Origin: Thinopyrum elongatum
Taxonomy: Eukaryota > Streptophyta > Magnoliopsida > Poales > Poaceae
Assembly (NCBI GenBank): GCA_011799875.1
Contig: CM022303.1
Span: 281,314,850 to 281,378,849 of the forward strand
Length of the DNA stretch: 64,000 nucleotides
Direction: 5' to 3'
The notes beneath the pieces were generated by a model, which saw only the letters and a list, made by a program, of their open reading frames with translations, ran no database searches and was not told the origin of the DNA. Each line of letters begins with the position of its first letter. Positions within the stretch are counted from its first letter, which is position 1. Below are positions 55,736 to 64,000 of this stretch, piece after piece. The position numbers were made by a program, and so were the translations under genes.

Positions 55736-55900
55736 GGATGCTCATCTCGATTTTAGTGAAACTGCACAAAATGATCCGATGGTCAAAGGGTTGCAAACTT
55801 CATTTCTTCGGAAGGTTCAACGTCGCCAGCAAATTAAAGCCTGGTTAGGGTTTAGGGTTCAAGGGCTAGGGACTGCATGGATCGTTTTTTCTTTAGTTGT
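55736..55900 (+). other. Putative exon with the LDFS-x-TAQ motif, copy 1
   Basis: Acceptor ttgccacag/GGATGCTCATC. In the frame G-D-A-H-L-D-F-S-E-T-A-Q-N the exon is open to a stop in the adjoining MITE (past 55900). It includes R-K-V-Q-R-R-Q-Q-I-K. The core GATTTTAGTGAAACTGCACA at 55749-55768 is the best-preserved copy of a motif that recurs five more times downstream. No known protein family is recognised. Confidence 0.45.
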
Positions 55901-55993
55901 CTCTGTTCCAAAATAAGTGTCAACTTTAGTAGTAGTACAACTTTGTAGTAAAGTTTGCATAAAGTTGAGACACTTATTTTGGAACGGAGGGAG
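55901..55993. mobile_element. Stowaway-type MITE (93 bp)
   Basis: CTCTGTTCCAAAATAAGTGT at the left and ACACTTATTTTGGAACGGAG plus GGAG at the right: inverted ends. TA follows on the right; the left TA is altered. Confidence 0.88.
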
Positions 55994-55999
55994 TACATA

Positions 56000-56870
56000 T
56001 TGGCTATGATCTGTCAATCATTGAGATGCAATAGCATGCATGTTAGTCTCCTTTGTATTTGATGAAATGTTGCAATGGGGCAACCTTGGACGCAAGATAC
56101 ATGAAACAGAAGCTGGAAGCTTCATAGCATTGTACAAATTTATCTCGCTGAGAAATTACAGTACGTACTATACTACTATGTAAAGAGCTAGGTGTCGCAC
56201 GGTGTCCAGAAAATATGGTGATAGTGTGAGGTGGGCCATGTAATCACTGAGCTTGCATGTTTTCACCTTGGTTTTCACTACTTTCGCACTCCTCCGCTGT
56301 AAGAATGGAGAAAATTGTAATCTACCTCCTTTCGCCGAAACATGGGACATCCAGCAGTCGTACCACCTCAGTAATAATGACCAATGAGCCGTCAAATCAC
56401 ATAGACCCAGCAGTAAGTTGGACGGACGAAGCAACCATCACTCTTGAATCCGCTTCTCCCTTCAACGCAGGCGCCAGTGAGAGGTCGCGTTCGCTCTGCC
56501 TGGGCATGAACACGGCACCGATTCTCTGGAGCGGCGTTGACCGTTTCGTGGGCGATTGAGGGGCTTTGGGTGGGCCAGGCTGGTCAGGAGCGGGCATGGC
56601 AGCTGTCCCGATCGGACGCCCGGAAACGAGAGGATGCACCGACTCTCGCAGCTAAATCGTACACTACACACCATCTCTCTGTAGGAGTAGGTCGATGTGT
56701 CACTCTCTCTAACACACACACACGCTGTTAAAACACACACACACGCGCACACACAGTTTCATAGAATAGGAATATCATGCGAGTGGGAGGCCATAGGAAG
56801 TGAGATAAATGGAGTACGTACAAGAAGAGAAGAGGTGACTAATATTCCATCAAACCTAGACTGAGGAGTA
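56000..56870. other. No gene firmly recognised; contains a promoter-like block shared with 62.85 kb
   Basis: Between 56515 and 56625 sequence resembles 62840-62965 (GTTGACCGTTTCGTGGGCG, GGGTGGGCCAGGCTGGTCAG). A (CA)n tract lies at 56712-56752. A minus-strand frame (56639-56397) is open but has no domain. Confidence 0.45.
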
Positions 56871-56873
56871 GTA

Positions 56874-57273
56874 CTCCCTCCATCTAGGTGTTAAGTCATC
56901 TTACCAAAATCAGATATTCCCAAAATGTTTAGGCGTCGTCCATTAACTTCGCATCTCAATCCCCTCCTAGCCTCGTTGCTAGCGAGCATTGTTACTCTGC
57001 CTTGTTATCTCCCCCAGAAACCCAATGCATGGAGCGCAACTACGCATTGATCAGTCAAGGAATCAAAGTCGGCTTGCATGCGAGTTAATATGTGGCCCTG
57101 CATGGTAGCTAAAATGGCATCTCTTAATTGTTGTGGTTAATTGTTGCGTTTAGAGACAGAAATCAGGGCTTTGATTGGAGGAAGGGCCGGTCAAGTTTCT
57201 CCTTCTCCTCCAATCTGCTTGCACCTTGGTCCCGCTGCACCTTCTAACGTGACTTACACCTAGACGGAGGGAG
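56874..57273. mobile_element. 400-bp Stowaway-like element
   Basis: CTCCCTCCATCTAGGTGTTA at the left, inverse CTCCCTCCGTCTAGGTGTAA at the right, flanked by TA on both sides. Longer than ordinary Stowaway MITEs; the interior is non-coding and not inversely repeated, so it may be an internal deletion derivative of a mariner-type element. Confidence 0.85.
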
Positions 57274-57560
57274 TAGTACAAGATACGGTGGCACACTGAC
57301 TTAGATCGAATACAAGTGCCCAAAATTATTGGAAGAGAGCAAAGTGTACAAACTAAATAATTAAAATTGAATTTCTCTTTTTTTACGAAACGGAGGCAAA
57401 AGATTTGCCTGAGTTTCACAGTTCGCAAGTGACCCTACAAATAAACGGCATGGCAATTACTCTCAATAGGCCCTAGTTTCTTAGCACCCGCTGTAACCCT
57501 TAGTACATACGGTGGCACACTGACTTAGGCAGAATACAAGTGCCCAAAATATTTAAAATT
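57274..57560. other. No gene recognised; short duplication
   Basis: ATACGGTGGCACACTGACTT then AG(A/G)(T/C)(C/A)GAATACAAGTGCCCAAAAT occurs twice (57284 and 57509), a direct repeat spaced about 225 bp. No ORF is supported. Confidence 0.6.
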
Positions 57561-57564
57561 GGAG

Positions 57565-58221
57565 GATGGTGCAGCCCACCTTTCCGATATTTTGACCATG
57601 TGTGGTTCAGTTGTTGTTCACTTCAGAGGGTCGTGTACCACACGTGAATGTTAGTAAGCGCGACCGGGAGGCGTGCAACGTTAATTGCGAGTTGACTCCT
57701 TCGAGCGTTAAATTTTCTTCATGTATTAGCATTGCCCCTAGTATTTTTCTTCACTACGTTAAATAAAGAGTTCCGTTTCGTGCACAATTTAAAATGATTT
57801 TTATGGAGAGAAAAAGAAAACCACTCCATCTATATATGCTGCAGCCACGCGCTTGTTTTCTAGGGTTTGCTCCCTTCACACTCTCTCTCCACTATATATA
57901 TACATGTTGGAGCCTCAGCGCTTGTAGTTGCTCTCTTCACACTCTCTCACCCTCTCCAGATCTAAACAAGACTTTGTTGGCCTCTCTCTCTCTCTCCCCT
58001 CACAGCTGGTCAAAGAGACGGCAGGATCCGTCCACCGGGAAGGAAAGGAGGCTTAACGCTGTCGCCGTCGGCGAGGGAGGGAATCCACTACCAACGCAGC
58101 TATTCTCTTTCACCTAGCGGCAGCGCGGGAGGGCCTCCGACCCCTTCTTCCTCGCTGCCATACATAGTGTGGGCAGATCGGCCTCCGGCCGCCCACTGAG
58201 CCACACCCCGAGAACCTTAAG
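57565..58221 (+). other. Promoter-like module copy 3 plus putative first exon
   Basis: Shares with 54995-55545 the words GCAGCCCAC, GGGTCGTGTACCACAC(G), TTTATGGAGAGAAAAAGAAA and CTCCATCTATATATG (TATA). After these comes GTCGCCGTCGGCGAGGGAGG (compare GTCGCCGTCGCCGACGGCG at 55370). Donor TTAAG/GTATAA at 58221/58222. Spacing to module 2 is about 2556 bp (ATGGAG at 55247 and 57803). It suggests a tandem duplication of a whole first exon. Confidence 0.45.
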
Positions 58222-58690
58222 GTATAATTTACTCATTCCACATGCATTGCTCTAGCTGCATGTGGGCTTTTTCCGCTTCTGCACCCGAATCTAGGTGTTG
58301 GATCAAACAGGAAAGTAGTGGGGAAAGTTGTATAGCATGAATCTAGGACGTGGTTCAAAGAGGAAAGGAAGGGGGAAAGTAGTACAGACTGGCTATCCAG
58401 CACCTACATTGGTCGAAAAGGGAAAACAATGACAAATGCAGTAGGCACATCTGTAACGAACTGATCTTTCTATTTTGGGGGACAAGGCTGTAGAGTTTGA
58501 GTAGGACTAGATTTGCTACCCTCACATAAGGAAAGGTTTCTAAAGATAACAAAACTAGGACCAACACAAATATGCTCCTTGGTTGTTTGTTCTTTGTTGG
58601 AACAGACTGTGCATCACCCCTTTATACATCGGTATATGCACATGGTGCTGGTGCGTCCACTGTCCCGTACAACTCTTTAGCTGTTGTTAA
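58222..58690. other. No gene recognised
   Basis: Intron-like sequence after the donor at 58222; includes an 'aatctaggtgttg...aatctaggacgtgg' duplication at 58289-58360. Nothing else is supported. Confidence 0.5.
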
Positions 58691-58695
58691 TCTAA

Positions 58696-59040
58696 GGCCC
58701 TGTTTGGTTAAAAAGTCCTAAGACTTTTTTTAGTCCCAACTAAAAAGTCCCTAGTCCCTACCTGTTTGGTTCCAGGGACTAAACATGGACTAGAGGTTAT
58801 TAAATGACATGCTAAAAGACCATGTTACCCCTAGTAATGAACTAATAGAGATAAGGTGCGATGCGGGGCAGGGGCAACTGTTGGAAAAAGTCCCAAAAAG
58901 ACTCTCCCTCAGGGTCTTCTTTCTTTAGTCCCAAATGCCCACTTTTAGTCCCTAAAAGTCCCTCCTGTTTGGTTTAGATGGGACTAAAAGGGCCTTTTTT
59001 TAGTCCCTACACCAAAAAGTCCCTGTAAACAAACACCCTC
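58696..59040. mobile_element. Tourist-type (PIF/Harbinger) MITE, 345 bp
   Basis: GGCCCTGTTTGGTTAAAAAG at the left and, inverted, GAGGGTGTTTGTTTACAGGG at the right. Flanked by TAA on both sides (58693-58695, 59041-59043), the usual 3-bp target duplication. The interior is full of 'agtccc' and its inverse 'gggact'. Confidence 0.85.
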
Positions 59041-59339
59041 TAATAATGCCGCTGGAAAATTTAAGCAATGCCACAGTTAAAAGCAAATTACATGTTTAAC
59101 GAATTTTATTGTTAATATAATCTCTTTGTTAATATGAATCAATGCCACTGTTTGAGAAATGCTACTGTCTTGCTTTCTTTCCCATTTAGATAAGTTAGAT
59201 GCTTCTTTTTGTGGGCTTCTGTGTCATCCACCGTTATTGACCAGTAGTTGTTTCCTTTGCACCTCTGTGTAAATAGGGTTATCTACTTCACCTTGTTGCT
59301 ATTGCGACCTTTTGCTGCACTGCACAAAACACTTTTGTT

Positions 59340-60100
59340 TTAAGATTGTTTTGTGCAGATCAACCAAAATGTCACACCGACAACATTGCTTGATTGCTTG
59401 ATCTTAGTGGAACTGCACAGAGGAGATCTGACTTCCTATCCGTGTCGGCAAATTTGTTTCAGATCTTCTTCTTGTGAGTTGTTTGAATTCCGCGTCATGA
59501 GAGGTCAGTACTAGCCTTCTTTCACATGATTGTGCAGTGTGCTATCATATGTTGTGCTACTTATACGGTAATGTTGCTTGATTTTAGTGAACTGCACAAA
59601 TGGAGACAAGACTTCCAATCTGTATGTGCACCGTAATATCCCATTGAGGTAAGATAATGATATTTCACAACTGTTGGCCTGTATTTTGCTACTGTCCTCA
59701 GAAAATTAATGTTGTTGTTTAGTGCTATACTTGTGCTCCCTAATTGACATGCCAAATCTTACATTGAAGGCGAAGCTTGTCTGTTATTGAACCAAGTGAA
59801 GAAGGGGAAGAACAAGAGGAAGAAAAACAAAAATCAACTCCCGGTGCTGTAATGAAGCATTGGAACTGTGATGACATAAGTAATGATATAGTTTTGCATC
59901 TTAATTTATTGCTATGGCTGGAACGAGCAATTGTTTTGCCACTGATTTGATGCCACCCTTAATGTAATATGTAATTATCTCTACTTGTGCAAACAGGGAT
60001 CTTCTTTGAAGATAACATATATTTTAGTGGAACTGCACAAGAAGATGTTGGAAACATTAAACTAATCGATTTGTATATAGAAGCATGGCAACCGCAGTAG
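59340..60100 (+). other. Mini-exon cluster with AGTGGAACTGCACA core, copies 2-4
   Basis: Core copies at 59400-59420 (GATCTTAGTGGAACTGCACA), 59580-59600 (one base missing) and 60020-60040. The copy at 59997 follows a clear acceptor (tgtgcaaacag) and is open for 33 codons (F-E-D-N-I-Y-F-S-G-T-A-Q-E) to TAG. Sequences beyond the core differ between copies. Coding status is unproven. Confidence 0.4.
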
Positions 60101-60330
60101 ATAACAACAGATGGTTCCAGAGAAGTGCTTCATCTGTATGCTCTACACAATAAGCCTCCGGACAAAGGTTGGTAGTGGCCGACGAATTTCATCCATATGA
60201 TTGAGCTTTGTCATCTCTATTAGTGTTGTGCTAATGTTTAGATACTATCATGAGAAAGTGGTATTGTCCTCGAGAAGTGCTTCATCTGGTTTGTTTTAAT
60301 TATTTCCTTTCCTTTTTTTCGAGCAAACAG

Positions 60331-60515
60331 GGATGCAGCATTTAGTTGTTCTCTTGCCTTTGCACAACAGGATCATCCTGTTCATAACAGAAGGAAGCAG
60401 TTGAAGGATGGTTACATTACTGCCCACAAGAACAAACTAACTTCAGCTCAGAAGGACTCACGGATCTCCATCTTTGTTGCTGTGATGGCCAATTGTTGTT
60501 TTAGGATTCTTTCCG
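60331..60515 (+). other. Putative internal exon (185 bp, fully open)
   Basis: Acceptor gagcaaacag/GGATGCAGC and donor TTCCG/GTGAG. In between a frame of 61 codons is open: G-D-A-A-F-S-C-S, then R-R-K-Q-L-K-D-G-Y and S-R-I-S-I-F-V-A-V. There is no ATG near the start, so it would be an internal exon. No family is recognised. Confidence 0.5.
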
Positions 60516-60634
60516 GTGAGTTCCATTTTTTAAATGTGTGCTCTGCATGGATCATGTAGGTTGCCTATTTAAACTGTCAATTCATAGTGCAGTTTGCTTT
60601 ACACTAATCACTTCTTTTGTATTTATGCAAACAG

Positions 60635-60803
60635 GGATGCTCAGCTTGATTTCAATGGGAACTGCACAAAATGTTCTCGAATACATCGAATATTCTCAAA
60701 TCATTCATTTCCACCACAAGGAGGTGCCTATATGTTCAAGGCATTGCAACATATAAACGGTGAACTGATGGTAGATTTTGGTGGAACTGCACAGAAAGAA
60801 TAG
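60635..60803 (+). other. Putative terminal exon with two motif cores
   Basis: Acceptor atgcaaacag/GGATGCTCAG. Frame G-D-A-Q-L-D-F-N-G is open for 56 codons to TAG 60801-60803 and ends V-D-F-G-G-T-A-Q-K-E. A second frame (M-L-S-L-I-S-M-G-T-A-Q) is also open to 60756. One extra G in the first core explains the two frames. The splice phase of the first frame does not match the donor at 60515, the second does. Uncertain which, if either, is used. Confidence 0.45.
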
Positions 60804-60877
60804 CTGGTTTATTTAGCACGAGGTGCCATGTCAATGTCCGAACTGATGGCAAACCCTGCCCATTCCACAATCGTAGG

Positions 60878-61076
60878 CATTTGATATTTTGGAATGGGAA
60901 AACCTTGTCAAAGCTTGCTCATTGATGTACGCAAAACAACACGCATTTGACATTTTGGAATGGGACAACCTTGTCAAATTTTGCTCATTGATGTTAGCAA
61001 GAAGACATGCGTTTGATATTTTCGAATGGGATGCCCTTTGCTGTCAGCAGCATCGATCGATTTTTCTTTATTCCTT
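60878..61076 (+). repeat. 66-bp tandem repeat, open in frame (22-residue unit)
   Basis: CATTTGATATTTTGGAATGGG at 60878, with copies at 60944 and 61010: period 66 bp. The + frame from ATG 60889 to the stop at 61089 reads through all copies, giving a 22-residue unit with H-A-F-D-I-(L/F)-E-W-D and C-S-L-M. Whether it is translated is unknown. Confidence 0.75.
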
Positions 61077-61221
61077 AGTTGTGAAGTAAATATTGGCTCT
61101 GACATGTGAATCGCTGGGATGCATAATCATCGATTGTTTTGAATGTTCTCTATGAATTGCCAGGCCTGTGTGTTTGATTGCAATGTACAGGAACGCTAAA
61201 AAGCTGCTCAAACTTTTTGTA

Positions 61222-61378
61222 CTCCCTCTATTCCTTTTTACTTCGCATATTAGATTTCTTTCAAGTCAGTTGATTTTACATTGTGAATGTTGATACTTTT
61301 TTCTATAAGATTGGTCAAAGTAGAGATACTTTGACTTCAGACAAAACTTATATGCAGACTAAAAAGGACCGGAGGGAG
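61222..61378. mobile_element. Stowaway-type MITE (157 bp)
   Basis: CTCCCTCTATTCCTTTTTAC at the left; inverse CTCCCTCCGGTCCTTTTTAG at the right; TA on both sides (61220-61221, 61379-61380). Confidence 0.88.
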
Positions 61379-61379
61379 T

Positions 61380-61810
61380 ACGTGTGAAACTGCTGCAAAC
61401 GAGGTGATCACCCTGGGAATAATGCAAGTACGTGTTGTTTTGCATGTTCATCCAATGCCAGTGATACAAGAATTTGAACTAATCGAACTAAATTCATTCA
61501 TACCCGGCCGGATTTCATTACATTTCATACATTCTTCAACTAAAAAGGGGTGCGCTGGAGGTATAATTAATTAACCGAAGCTACCCACCCGTGTCTGGCT
61601 TAGCCGAGCAGAAGCTTGAGTGACTTAAGATGTGGGCCAGATGCCTGTTGGGCCCACATGTCAGTGACCCAACTGCACCTGCCTGTAGTTAAGTCACCGA
61701 AGCAGCGTCCTTCTCCAGCACAGCTCTCCGCCTCCACGTCGCCGCCAAGAAGCTAATCAGCTGTCAATGGTCAACCCATCAAGCTTGGCTTCAACCGGAG
61801 GGCAGCAGCG
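61380..61810. other. No gene recognised
   Basis: Sequence becomes GC-richer toward the ORF pair. GGGCCCACATGTCAGTGACC near 61650 is a common plant-repeat/promoter word. No ORF is supported. Confidence 0.5.
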
Positions 61811-61816
61811 GTGGCC

Positions 61817-62635
61817 TTACTTGGACCCGAGCGGCAGTGACCTACCGTGTTCTACTCTTCCTCGTTTTTTGTGTGGCGCGGACTCATTGGCAGCGGGGCG
61901 GGGCCTCGACGGAGCCGGTGATGTCCTCTGTCTCGTTGCCAGTGGGGCGGCGCCTCGGCGGAGCGGGGGAAATCCTCCCCCTCGTTGCCGGCAGGGCGGG
62001 GCCTCGGCGGAGCCGGCGATGTCCTCTGCCTCGTTGTTGGTGGGGCGGGGCCTCGGCGGAGCAGGGCCTCGCCGAAGCCGGCGAAGTCCTCCGCCTCGGT
62101 GCCGGCGGGGCGGGGCCTCGGCGGAGCCAGCATTGTCCTCCGCCTCGTCGTCGGTCTCGCCAAACAGCGCCTCGCCCGCTTCATCGTCCTCTTTGTAGGT
62201 GGCTGCAACCTCCGCCACCCGCATGCGGTACCGCCAGTGCGCGAGGCGGCTCTCGTGGGAGGAGCGGTACGACTCGAGCAGCGCCTCCTGCTCCGCCCGC
62301 TCCGCGGCGATCTGCTCCTCCGCCTGCAGGTGCTCCTGTAGGAGATGGTGGTTGTAGGTGGCGTCGGCCTGCGCCTCCCGGAACTGCTCCTCATGCTTCT
62401 GCCTCATCGTGTCCATGTATTGGGCACGGGCCTCGCCGATGGTCATGGTGCAATGCACCGGCGAGGATGGCGCGGAGGAGGGGGTTGGCATCGGATCATC
62501 GACTACCATGTTCTCCATTGGGACGTCGTCATCCTCCGGTTGCCTGCCGGCCAGCCAGTCGGTAGCAATGGCTGCCATCTCCTTGTGGTCCGTCGTTCGC
62601 CCGTCCCGAAGAGTGCTGGAGCGCGAGGAAGCCAT
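61817..62635 (-). CDS. Hypothetical protein, 272 aa, acidic/coiled-coil with repetitive C terminus
   Basis: ATG at 62635 in a good plant context (caccATGG), 70 bp below a TATA box (62716-62708, minus). Residues about 1-60 include D-D-D-V-P-M-E-N-M-V-V-D-D-P. Residues about 65-165 form a likely coiled coil rich in A/E/Q (R-Q-K-H-E-E-Q-F-R-E-A-Q-A-D-A), followed by E-D-D-E-A-G-E-A. The C-terminal third is built from a 49-bp minisatellite (P/R/G-rich) that shifts frame each unit, so the true C terminus is uncertain. Codon use is strongly GC3, as in single-exon grass genes. No known domain. It could be a real gene, a gene fragment or transposon cargo. Confidence 0.6.
   Translation of the reverse strand: MASSRSSTLRDGRTTDHKEMAAIATDWLAGRQPEDDDVPMENMVVDDPMPTPSSAPSSPVHCTMTIGEARAQYMDTMRQKHEEQFREAQADATYNHHLLQEHLQAEEQIAAERAEQEALLESYRSSHESRLAHWRYRMRVAEVAATYKEDDEAGEALFGETDDEAEDNAGSAEAPPRRHRGGGLRRLRRGPAPPRPRPTNNEAEDIAGSAEAPPCRQRGGGFPPLRRGAAPLATRQRTSPAPSRPRPAANESAPHKKRGRVEHGRSLPLGSK
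61895..62140. repeat. 49-50-bp minisatellite, about five copies
   Basis: (G)CCTCGGCGGAGC cores at about 61904 (variant), 61953, 62002, 62051 and 62116, with a short 15-bp unit near 62066. Each unit also has GTCCTC(T/C)GCCTCGTTG or similar. As 49 is not divisible by three, successive units are read in different frames. Confidence 0.88.
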
Positions 62636-62707
62636 GGTGGGCAGTAGTGGTGTGGACAGGAGAAAGGGAACGGAGGCGGATGACTGCGGCTATGGCCGGC
62701 GCAGCAG

Positions 62708-62716
62708 TTTATATAG
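62708..62716 (-). promoter_or_regulatory. TATA box for the 61.8-62.6 kb gene
   Basis: Minus strand CTATATAAA in the context TTGCTATATAAACTGCTGCG, followed by a C-rich leader to the ATG at 62635. Confidence 0.65.
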
Positions 62717-62999
62717 CAATGGTGGTCGGCAGAGGGACGGACGGGTGGCGCTGGAGTAGCTGCCTCGGCAACCGCGTATCATTAATGTGGGCGGAAGACG
62801 GACGGACGGACGGCACTTGTGTCGTTTGAACGCGGAGCAATCGCCTGCACCGGGAAGCGGCGCTGGCGGCGCTGACCGTTTCGGGCGGAAAGCGCGTGCG
62901 GGCGAGGAAGGCGGTCTGGGTGGGCCAGGGCGGTCAGACTCGTGCTTGGCAGCGGTCCGGTCCAGCAGCCGGACATGCTGGCTCGCGAGCGAGCTCGCC

Positions 63000-63425
63000 G
63001 AGCTAAGCGACGACAATCAGACGACGGACGTGGCTTCCGACCAGGACCCGGCGCCACCGCCCAAGCCGGTTCATGCGGTGTTCACCATAGAGCAGGTGCG
63101 GCCGCACTTTGACGCCCTAATGGCGGAAGAGCTACCAGCTCAGGAGGACCTGTGCTGCAACCTCCGTCTCCTCAATGAGCACTGGCTCGCGGAAGTACGA
63201 ATCGTCGGCGAACAAGCGAACGACAATGCCGTCGCGGACATGTGGCCCTATGATCCTGGCTTCCTGAATGAGCAGCGGGTGCTGTATCAGACCATCCGTA
63301 GGGCCCGCGAGGCCCTATCCGTCGTCCTTCAAGTTGTTGCGCTCGCCGTGGTGCCGCCGTCTCGCATTCTCAACATGGTCAATGAACATGAGGAATCAGG
63401 AGATGACTTTAATTGGAGAGGATGA
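63000..63425 (+). CDS. Hypothetical protein or exon, divergent from the 61.8-62.6 kb gene
   Basis: The + frame ending TGA at 63423-63425 is open from 62787, but the part from about 63000 looks coding: acidic start (S-D-D-N-Q-T-T-D), P-P-P-K-P, then a helical region (F-D-A-L-M-A-E-E-L-P, L-R-L-L-N-E-H-W-L-A) and a hydrophobic segment near the end (V-L-Q-V-V-A-L-A-V-V). An acceptor-like cgagctaag lies at about 63007. ATG choices are 62787 (improbable) and 63118. No family is recognised; partial gene or exon is possible. Confidence 0.45.
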   Translation, partial: ELSDDNQTTDVASDQDPAPPPKPVHAVFTIEQVRPHFDALMAEELPAQEDLCCNLRLLNEHWLAEVRIVGEQANDNAVADMWPYDPGFLNEQRVLYQTIRRAREALSVVLQVVALAVVPPSRILNMVNEHEESGDDFNWRG

Positions 63426-64000
63426 CAGTGGATCCCACCAGGGCCATAGCCGCACGTACGCAAGTGCCTCCTTATTAGTATATACAACTATAATTTTTTT
63501 TTTTGCTTCCTCCTGGTTACCTGACATCACGGTCCCACACCATTGTCAACCTATATAGTCAATAAACGAGAGAATTGCACAAGGAGCGGCCGATAGCTGG
63601 GACCCAGCAGCTCGAGCAGTATTTGTGTTTTTGAGGTGTGAGCAGAGTTTTTCTTGAGCGATGTTTTTGTTGTTGTTCAGAGGAGCAGGGTATCAACTGG
63701 GCGGGCTGTGACCCGTCTGGCCCAGGCTATTATTTTATGTCGACCAAATATCCAGCCCAGATATTAATATTTAAATGTGAAAATGGCTAGCCCAGCTATT
63801 CTTATTTTGCGGAATACACAACCCAGGTCAACTTGTTATTCTCCGGGCCGCATTAGACTTGCCAAGAAAATGGGCTTTAAGAAATAATAAATGGGCCGTA
63901 ATTAAAAAAATTGGCTGTAAATATAAAAAACGCATCGAACAGGTATATTTTTTAATTCTTCTAAAAAAACATACATTTTTTAATTTCATTACTTGTTGCG
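63426..64000. other. Non-coding right edge
   Basis: No ORF is supported. From about 63690 words such as 'agcccag', 'ggcccag', 'gggccg' in both orientations appear (for example AAATGGGCCGTAATT), resembling the outer region of a CACTA-type element, but no terminus is seen before the window ends. Confidence 0.5.

Noticed and set aside
1..64000. tRNA, rRNA or conserved snRNA genes
   Set aside because: I looked for A/B box and cloverleaf-like sequence and typical anticodon arms without finding a supportable case. Only primer sites complementary to tRNA were seen.

Overview
This window is almost certainly chromosomal DNA of a large-genome grass, most likely wheat or a close Triticeae relative. The evidence is nested LTR retrotransposons, CACTA DNA transposons with GGGCC-rich subterminal repeats, Stowaway-type MITEs with CTCCCTCCGT ends, the AGCGGTAGTACCGCT motif and the TGTCTACTACACAAC...GACGTATCA type of LTR. 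Family names come from memory of such elements; no database was searched.

Layout. (1) 1-19062 is the 3' part of CACTA element A on the + strand: tandemly duplicated small exons (1-3000), a transposase-type gene (3018-4426 and 17133-17456), GGGCC-rich subterminal repeats and the CACTAC terminus at 19062. The single intron between 4427 and 17132 holds a Ty3/Gypsy element (about 4640-16769). It has lost its 5' LTR but keeps gag-protease, pol, a spliced antisense extra gene (15132-11608) and a 532-bp 3' LTR (16238-16769). (2) 19063-36557 is a Ty1/Copia element of Sirevirus-like organisation: partial 5' LTR, iMet primer site, gag, protease-integrase, RT-RNase H, a 3' extra ORF, several polypurine tracts and the first 147 bp of the 3' LTR. 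Its integrase is split by a complete non-autonomous LTR element in the opposite orientation (23799-30986; LTRs of 1595 and 1593 bp). (3) 36558-40082 is element C, probably another CACTA-like transposon, with a minus-strand gene whose exons have been duplicated in tandem. (4) 40083 to at least about 51 kb is CACTA element B, same family as A but inverted. Its minus-strand gene has triplicated exons and is interrupted by a 3991-bp probable solo LTR with a 5-bp target duplication (44306-48296). (5) 51-61 kb is a repeat-rich, gene-like stretch: MITEs, minisatellites, CT/CA-rich DNA, two or three copies of a promoter plus first-exon module, and a scattered repeated mini-exon containing a conserved GTGGAACTGCACA core. 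(6) 61.8-63.4 kb holds a divergent pair of GC-rich ORFs, the best candidates for non-transposon protein genes. The last 570 bp is non-coding.

Almost every protein-coding segment is a transposon gene, and most of the retrotransposon ones are broken. Many stop codons look like C-to-T or G-to-A transitions, as expected after long cytosine methylation. The order of nesting is readable: Copia was hit in its 5' LTR by CACTA A and in its 3' LTR by element C; C was then hit by CACTA B; the Gypsy, the opposite-strand LTR element and the solo LTR are later insertions. The least explained part is 53.5-61 kb.
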